Of a stretch of 19,233 bases of DNA, positions 15,107 through 19,233 are shown piece by piece. The DNA lies in the NCBI GenBank assembly GCA_014879435.1, contig JACSSB010000253.1:1-19233 (forward strand), read 5' to 3'. Each line of letters starts with the position of its first letter. Positions within the stretch are counted from its first letter, which is position 1. The notes under the pieces are model-generated. The model did not search any database. It was not told the DNA's origin and saw nothing but the letters and a program-made list of their open reading frames with translations. The translations under genes were made by a program, and so were the position numbers. This DNA comes from Phycisphaerales bacterium (GTDB lineage: Bacteria > Pseudomonadota > Gammaproteobacteria > Competibacterales > Competibacteraceae).

Positions 15107-17317
15107 TCAGAATAACTCCATCGGATCGACATCCAGCGACCAGCGTACTTGGCGATCTGTGTGCTTCGCCCGTAATTGCGTGATCCAATCCTCCAGAAAA
15201 CGATGCAAATCTTGGCGCTGCCCGGCTTGCAGGAGCAGATGTGCGCGATAACGGCCAGCACGGCGCTCCATTGGCGCCGGTGCTGGACCCAATATCTCGA
15301 TTCTTTCGGTTCCAGAATCCGCTAGCGCCCGCGCAAGGTGTAGAAAAGCGATAGCCCGCTCTGGATCATCTGCTTCTGCTCGCAGCAATGCTTGATAAGC
15401 AAATGGGGGCAGCCACGCCGCCTGTCGCTCCGCCAGTGCCGCCACCGCGAATGCCGGATAACCCTCGGATACCAAAATGTGTAGCAGCGGGTGATCGGGA
15501 TGATGGGTCTGAATAACAACGACTCCCGGCTTTTCGGCCCGGCCAGCGCGACCCGCCACCTGGAGAATCAATTGCGCCATACGCTCGCCAGATCGAAAGT
15601 CGAGGCCATGCAAACCCTGGTCGGCGTCGACGATTCCGACCAGAGTCACTTCTGGAAAATGATGACCTTTGGCCAGCATCTGAGTACCGATCAGGATGCG
15701 ACGACCACCTTGGTGGATATCGGCCAGCAGAGTTTCGAGGCTGCCGCGACGACGGGTGCTGTCACGATCAATCCGGGTTATGTCGGTCTCCGGGAATTCT
15801 TGCCGCAGCGTCGTCTCCAAACGTTCGGTGCCCTGACCGAGTGCGCGTAGATCCACGCTGCCGCAGAGCGGGCAGGCCGCGTCCAGCGAACGGCTATCGC
15901 CACAATGGTGGCAGATCAACCGACGTTGGCGCAGATGTAGAGTCATGCGGGCGTCGCAGTGACGGCATTGACTCAGCCAACCGCATTCGTGGCACAGCAG
16001 AATCGGGGCAAAGCCGCGCCGATTGAGAAACAGCAGTACCTGCTCGTTGCGGTCCAGGTGGGTTCGCATGCGTTCTAGCAGCGGTCGCGATAGCCCCTCG
16101 TTCATCCGTTGGCGACGCACATCCAGGATCTCGATGGGCGCTTTGGTCCCGCCACCGACCCGATCTGGTAAGCGCAGCAGGTGATATCGGGCGCGTTGTG
16201 CATTGTGGCTGCTTTCCAGAGCCGGGGTGGCCGAACCCAGCACGACAGGAATACCGAGCTGTCGGCCACGAATCACCATCAGATCACGTGCGTGATAGCG
16301 GAAACCTTCCTGTTGCTTGAAGGACGCATCGTGCTCTTCATCGACGATGAGGATGCCGGGTGCCTGTAGCGGCGTGAATACTGCTGATCGAGTGCCGACC
16401 ACGATTTGGGCGATACCATCACGCGCCAGCAGCCAGGCGTTCAGTCGTTCCCGGTCACTTAAGCCGGAATGCAGCACGGCCAGCGGTCCCGGCAGTCGCT
16501 CCCGAAAGCGGGATAGCAACTGTGGCGTTAGGCCGATTTCTGGCGTCAATATCAGTGCTTGTCGTCCACGCGCCAGCACGGCTTCGATCAGGCGCAGGTA
16601 GACCTCAGTTTTGCCACTACCGGTGACGCCTTCCAGCAAAAAGACTTGGAAGCGATCCAACTCGGCTGTAATCGTGGCCACCGCCGCCGCTTGCGCCGCA
16701 CTCGGTTCGAGCGATGGCTGTGGGGTGAAAATGGGTTTCGAAAGAATCGGGGTCGGACGATCAAAGGATTCAGCCCAGCCTTTGGCCTGCAGTGCACGCA
16801 AGATGGCGGCACTGTCGCGTACCACCGTGCGCAAGTTCTCGGGTTCGGCACCATCGGGACAGTGGGCCAAATAATCCAGCAGCCGTTTTTGGCTGGGGGC
16901 ACGGCGCGATTCGGTGGCGAGCATGGCACGGCCTGCGGCGGTAATCCGCCAAAGCGGTGCTGGTACGGCGCTCTTGGCCGGTTCTCCTTGGCGCAGCAGG
17001 ACCGGTAAGGCGGTGGCGAAGACCTCGCCGGGGGGATGATGATAGTAACCGCACGCCCATCGCAATAATGCCAAGACATCGGCAGGCAATACCGCTTCGG
17101 TATCGAGCACTGCCAACGCTGGCCGCAGTGCAGCGCGATCAAAGGTGGTGTCGGTACCGAGTTCCAGCAGAAAACCGACCACATGGCGCCGACCAAAGGG
17201 TACGCGTACCCGCAAACCCGGTCGCAAAATGCTCAGATCGCAACCCGGTGGGGGCAGATAGTCAAAGATCCGATCCAGAGGTGAGGGAACGGCAACTCGC
17301 AATATAGGACTGGACAC
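15107..17317 (-). CDS. priA: Primosomal protein N' (replication restart helicase PriA)
   Basis: 736 residues, full length (E. coli 732). PriA recognises stalled forks and D-loops and starts primosome assembly. The N-terminal 3' DNA-binding domain is ~1-110 and a winged-helix region follows. The helicase core has Walker A GVTGSGKT at 230-237, the DEEH box at 326-329 (LIVDEEHDASFKQ) and GSATPALES at 361-369. Eight zinc-binding cysteines are present at 442, 445, 451, 454, 469, 472, 482 and 485, as in functional PriA. The start is GTG 17317 (MSSPILRVAVPSPLDRIFDY matches the family N-terminus) without a clear ribosome site. It lies 130 bases downstream of bamB on the same strand. Confidence 0.94.
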   Translation of the reverse strand: MSSPILRVAVPSPLDRIFDYLPPPGCDLSILRPGLRVRVPFGRRHVVGFLLELGTDTTFDRAALRPALAVLDTEAVLPADVLALLRWACGYYHHPPGEVFATALPVLLRQGEPAKSAVPAPLWRITAAGRAMLATESRRAPSQKRLLDYLAHCPDGAEPENLRTVVRDSAAILRALQAKGWAESFDRPTPILSKPIFTPQPSLEPSAAQAAAVATITAELDRFQVFLLEGVTGSGKTEVYLRLIEAVLARGRQALILTPEIGLTPQLLSRFRERLPGPLAVLHSGLSDRERLNAWLLARDGIAQIVVGTRSAVFTPLQAPGILIVDEEHDASFKQQEGFRYHARDLMVIRGRQLGIPVVLGSATPALESSHNAQRARYHLLRLPDRVGGGTKAPIEILDVRRQRMNEGLSRPLLERMRTHLDRNEQVLLFLNRRGFAPILLCHECGWLSQCRHCDARMTLHLRQRRLICHHCGDSRSLDAACPLCGSVDLRALGQGTERLETTLRQEFPETDITRIDRDSTRRRGSLETLLADIHQGGRRILIGTQMLAKGHHFPEVTLVGIVDADQGLHGLDFRSGERMAQLILQVAGRAGRAEKPGVVVIQTHHPDHPLLHILVSEGYPAFAVAALAERQAAWLPPFAYQALLRAEADDPERAIAFLHLARALADSGTERIEILGPAPAPMERRAGRYRAHLLLQAGQRQDLHRFLEDWITQLRAKHTDRQVRWSLDVDPMELF

Positions 17318-17322
17318 GGCGA

Positions 17323-17419
17323 GGCGATACCGTTAGGCGCCGAACAGGTCGGCATGCAGTCCTTTCAATACGCATCGAACGGTAAGTACCGCCAGGATCG
17401 TAGAAACCACGGTATCGCC
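17323..17419. other. Spaced 11-bp inverted repeat in the bamB-priA gap
   Basis: GGCGATACCGT (17323-17333) and its exact complement ACGGTATCGCC (17409-17419) face each other across 75 bases, filling nearly the whole gap. In RNA they could close a long-range stem holding smaller structures directly before the priA start. No function is known. Confidence 0.35.
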
Positions 17420-17447
17420 AGCGGTACGCGATTGTGAGGCTAGGTAC

Positions 17448-18596
17448 TCATTCGCTCGCTCGGAAGGCGCTGAGTGTGCCACCTTGACCGTATACGAACA
17501 CGATATTACCGGCTACGACCGGCGGCGCAACGATAGCCTTGCTCGTAGCCTCAACTCGGCCAACGATCCGGCCACTGTCTTTGCTGAGCCAGTGCAGATA
17601 GCCATCGTAGTCGCCGACCACTACATGATCTTGAGTAGCAACTGGAGCAGAAAGCTGACGCCCTTTCATTTCGGGCTGCTTCCAGAGCGTGCCGCCGCTA
17701 CTGCGGTCTAGTGCCAGTACCGCATCGTCATCGTCGCTGAGGTATACCTGACGGGCATCCACGTCAAGACCCGCATGGCTGGACAGATCGCGGGTCCACA
17801 CGAGGTTGCCATCGCGCATGTTGAGGGCGACCACACCGCCATGGTAAGCCACCAGATACAAAGTATCCTCGAATATCTTCGGCTCAGAATCGATATCGAT
17901 CAGGCGTTCGATCTCGGTACGACCGCGTGATGGCGCGATGGTTTTTTCGGTGATGGGTAGTCCTCGATCCAGGGATAGTACCAGTAACTTGCCAGTATCG
18001 AGTCCAACGATCACCAGATTGGCAACGATCAGTGGTGGCGCACTGCCACGTAGACTGAGCGCTGGCATGATGCTGGAATAAACCCAGCGCCGTTCCCCAG
18101 TACGGGCATCAAGGCCGGTGAATTTGCCATCGACGCTACGCACGACGACCAGTCCGTTACCGGCACGTGGCGGGGCCAGCACTTCACTCGAAACCTGGGC
18201 GCGCCAAGCTTCTTGGCCGTCTTCCTGGCGCAGTGCGACGACTTGTCCTTTGTCGGTACCGAATAACACCATGCCTTCCTCACTGAGGCCAACTCCTCCA
18301 GAAATTGGTAGCTCGGTGTCGGTTTTCCAAATGCGCTGTCCGTTGACGGCATCCAGTGCTACGACAGTACCATCGTAGCTGGCGGCATAGATCCGGTCGC
18401 TCTGTAAAGCCGGAATCAGACGGATGAATTGCTTTTCCGCACCATCGCCCACCTGAGTTTCCCAAAGTTTCTGGACCTCGATCGGTTCGTCAATCGAAAT
18501 CAATTTGGCTGGCGGAACTGTGCCGTCAGAGCTGCCAAACCAGCTACAGCCAGCGCTCAGGATGAGAAGCAGTAATGGGGCTATGCGGCGGAGCAT
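17448..18596 (-). CDS. bamB: Outer membrane assembly lipoprotein BamB
   Basis: 382 residues (E. coli BamB is 392). BamB is a beta-propeller lipoprotein of the BAM complex that inserts beta-barrel proteins into the outer membrane, where it binds BamA. A lipoprotein signal is clear: LLLLILSAGC, with the lipidated cysteine at residue 17 and Ser at +2, compatible with outer-membrane sorting. Repeated PQQ/WD-like blades follow (TVVALDAVNGQRIWKTD, QVVALRQEDGQEAWRAQ, FTGLDARTGERRWVYS, VVALNMRDGNLVWTRD, AVLALDRSSGGTLWKQ). ATG 18596 is chosen because the signal peptide begins there; the open frame runs back to 18767 but overlaps the upstream gene. Only 4 bases separate it from that gene's stop, so the two are co-transcribed. 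Confidence 0.92.
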   Translation of the reverse strand: MLRRIAPLLLLILSAGCSWFGSSDGTVPPAKLISIDEPIEVQKLWETQVGDGAEKQFIRLIPALQSDRIYAASYDGTVVALDAVNGQRIWKTDTELPISGGVGLSEEGMVLFGTDKGQVVALRQEDGQEAWRAQVSSEVLAPPRAGNGLVVVRSVDGKFTGLDARTGERRWVYSSIMPALSLRGSAPPLIVANLVIVGLDTGKLLVLSLDRGLPITEKTIAPSRGRTEIERLIDIDSEPKIFEDTLYLVAYHGGVVALNMRDGNLVWTRDLSSHAGLDVDARQVYLSDDDDAVLALDRSSGGTLWKQPEMKGRQLSAPVATQDHVVVGDYDGYLHWLSKDSGRIVGRVEATSKAIVAPPVVAGNIVFVYGQGGTLSAFRASE

Positions 18597-18600
18597 GGGA

Positions 18601-19233
18601 TCATTGACCTGCAGCGGGAACGGGTAAAGTTGGCGCGGGAGCCGCCTCATGATCGGCAGCGGCCGGGGTGGGTTCGGTCGATACTGTTGTGGTTGGTGGT
18701 GCGGCTGATTCCACCGGAGCGGATTGGGCAGGTGCAGCCACTTCGGCTGGTTGTGGAATGGGTTCAATCGACGGGATCGGTTTGGCTGGTCGTGCGATCA
18801 CTTCTGCTGCGGTAGTAGTTTCGTCTGGCTGTGGCGTAGGTTCCACTGATGCAGCCGTCGTGACCGATTGCGAGGTTGATTTATCTTCAGTCGCGGAGGG
18901 CTCGGCTGGCGTAGCAGATTCCGTCGATTGTGGAACCGGTTCTTCAACGGGAGCAGCAGACTCAGCCGGTTTTAACACCGGCTGCGTGGACGCCGTGGCT
19001 TCACTCGGTTGTGGAGTGGACTCCACTGATACGGCAGCCTCGGTCGGTTGTGAGGTGGGTGCCGTCGGTACAACCACTTCGGTCGATTGTGGAGTCGATT
19101 CCACTGGCGCGGCGGGCTCGGTCGATTGTGAAGTGGGTGCCGTTGGAGTAGCCGCTTCGACTGCTTGTGGAGTGGGTTCCACTGATGCGGCGGGATCGGT
19201 CGGTTGTGGAGTGGGTTCCACTGATGCGGCGGG
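18601..19233 (-). CDS. Pro/Thr/Glu/Ala-rich repetitive C-terminal region of a protein cut by the window edge (possible YfgM homologue)
   Basis: The frame is open to the right edge, so this is the C-terminal ~210 residues of a longer protein. It is almost wholly Pro, Thr, Ser, Glu, Ala, Val and Gln, with no Cys or membrane segment. Most of it is a 13-residue repeat of the type VEPTPQPTDPAAS alternating with TAPTSQSTEPAAP. It ends in LPVPAAGQ. Such composition indicates an extended, disordered tail. In many gammaproteobacteria the gene just before bamB is yfgM, a membrane-anchored TPR protein, so this may be a YfgM homologue with an unusual repetitive extension. No TPR sequence lies in the window, so that is inference from gene order only. 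The stop is 4 bases before bamB. Confidence 0.65.
   Translation of the reverse strand, partial: PAASVEPTPQPTDPAASVEPTPQAVEAATPTAPTSQSTEPAAPVESTPQSTEVVVPTAPTSQPTEAAVSVESTPQPSEATASTQPVLKPAESAAPVEEPVPQSTESATPAEPSATEDKSTSQSVTTAASVEPTPQPDETTTAAEVIARPAKPIPSIEPIPQPAEVAAPAQSAPVESAAPPTTTVSTEPTPAAADHEAAPAPTLPVPAAGQ
18730..19233 (-). repeat. 39-bp tandem coding repeats (13-residue units)
   Basis: Reading the minus strand, about 12 units follow each other. Most are exactly 39 bases (13 codons); one is 42 and one about 60. The rightmost units are the most alike: 19165-19194 and 19204-19233 are identical over 30 bases at a 39-base offset. Units diverge toward the bamB side. The pattern suggests growth by slippage or unequal exchange, with recent expansion at the right end, and the array continues past the window edge. 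Confidence 0.85.

Noticed and set aside
18597..18767. 57-codon N-terminal extension of BamB
   Set aside because: It would overlap the upstream repeat gene and place the lipoprotein signal internally; ATG 18596 gives a proper signal peptide.
18730..19233. CRISPR array, because of regularly spaced repeats
   Set aside because: The repeats are contiguous, translate in one frame into a 13-residue unit, and have no unique spacers or cas genes nearby.

Overview
The window looks like chromosomal DNA from a gammaproteobacterium with fairly high GC. The evidence is the gene content (ProQ/FinO, ComM/YifB, UbiK, GlnK-AmtB, ArgS with an FtsN-like neighbour, ActP-DUF485, PriA, BamB) and an NtrC/sigma-54 promoter. 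I cannot name the genus from sequence alone. It is a core-metabolism region: I see no transposase, integrase, phage gene, tRNA, rRNA or CRISPR array.

Layout from left to right. (1) 1-626 (-): start of a ProQ/FinO-domain RNA-binding protein, cut by the window edge. It is divergent from a nicotinamidase-like cysteine hydrolase at 787-1584 (+). (2) 1617-4133 (-): a small secreted protein of unknown function, the ComM/YifB AAA+ ATPase and the ubiquinone-biosynthesis accessory factor UbiK. (3) 4209-6818 (+): a nitrogen operon with an NtrC-like site, an IHF-like site and a sigma-54 promoter, followed by a PII gene, amtB, a second PII gene and a terminator. (4) 6899-12606 (-): a YbaK/HDOD fusion protein, an FtsN-like membrane protein without a SPOR domain, arginyl-tRNA synthetase, and a large cNMP/CBS/DUF294 signalling protein. 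(5) 12731-14715 (-): acetate symporter ActP and its DUF485 partner, preceded by a leader and an AT-rich island up to 15106. (6) 15107-17317 (-): primosomal helicase PriA. (7) 17448-19233 (-): lipoprotein BamB, and upstream of it the Pro/Thr/Glu/Ala-rich, 13-residue-repeat C-terminal part of a protein cut by the right edge.

How they work together. The PII-AmtB-PII block is an ammonium sensing and uptake unit, with all the cis elements expected for NtrC control under nitrogen limitation. DUF485-ActP followed by the cNMP/CBS/DUF294 protein suggests acetate uptake with a linked regulator; a hairpin between actP and the regulator gene may lower read-through. argS and the FtsN-like gene overlap by 4 bases and are probably translationally coupled.

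I did not find a clearly new multi-gene system. The most unusual items are the SPOR-less FtsN-like protein, the YbaK-HDOD fusion with arginine at the expected catalytic lysine, the two PII proteins with identical T-loops around amtB, and the 39-bp coding repeats next to bamB.
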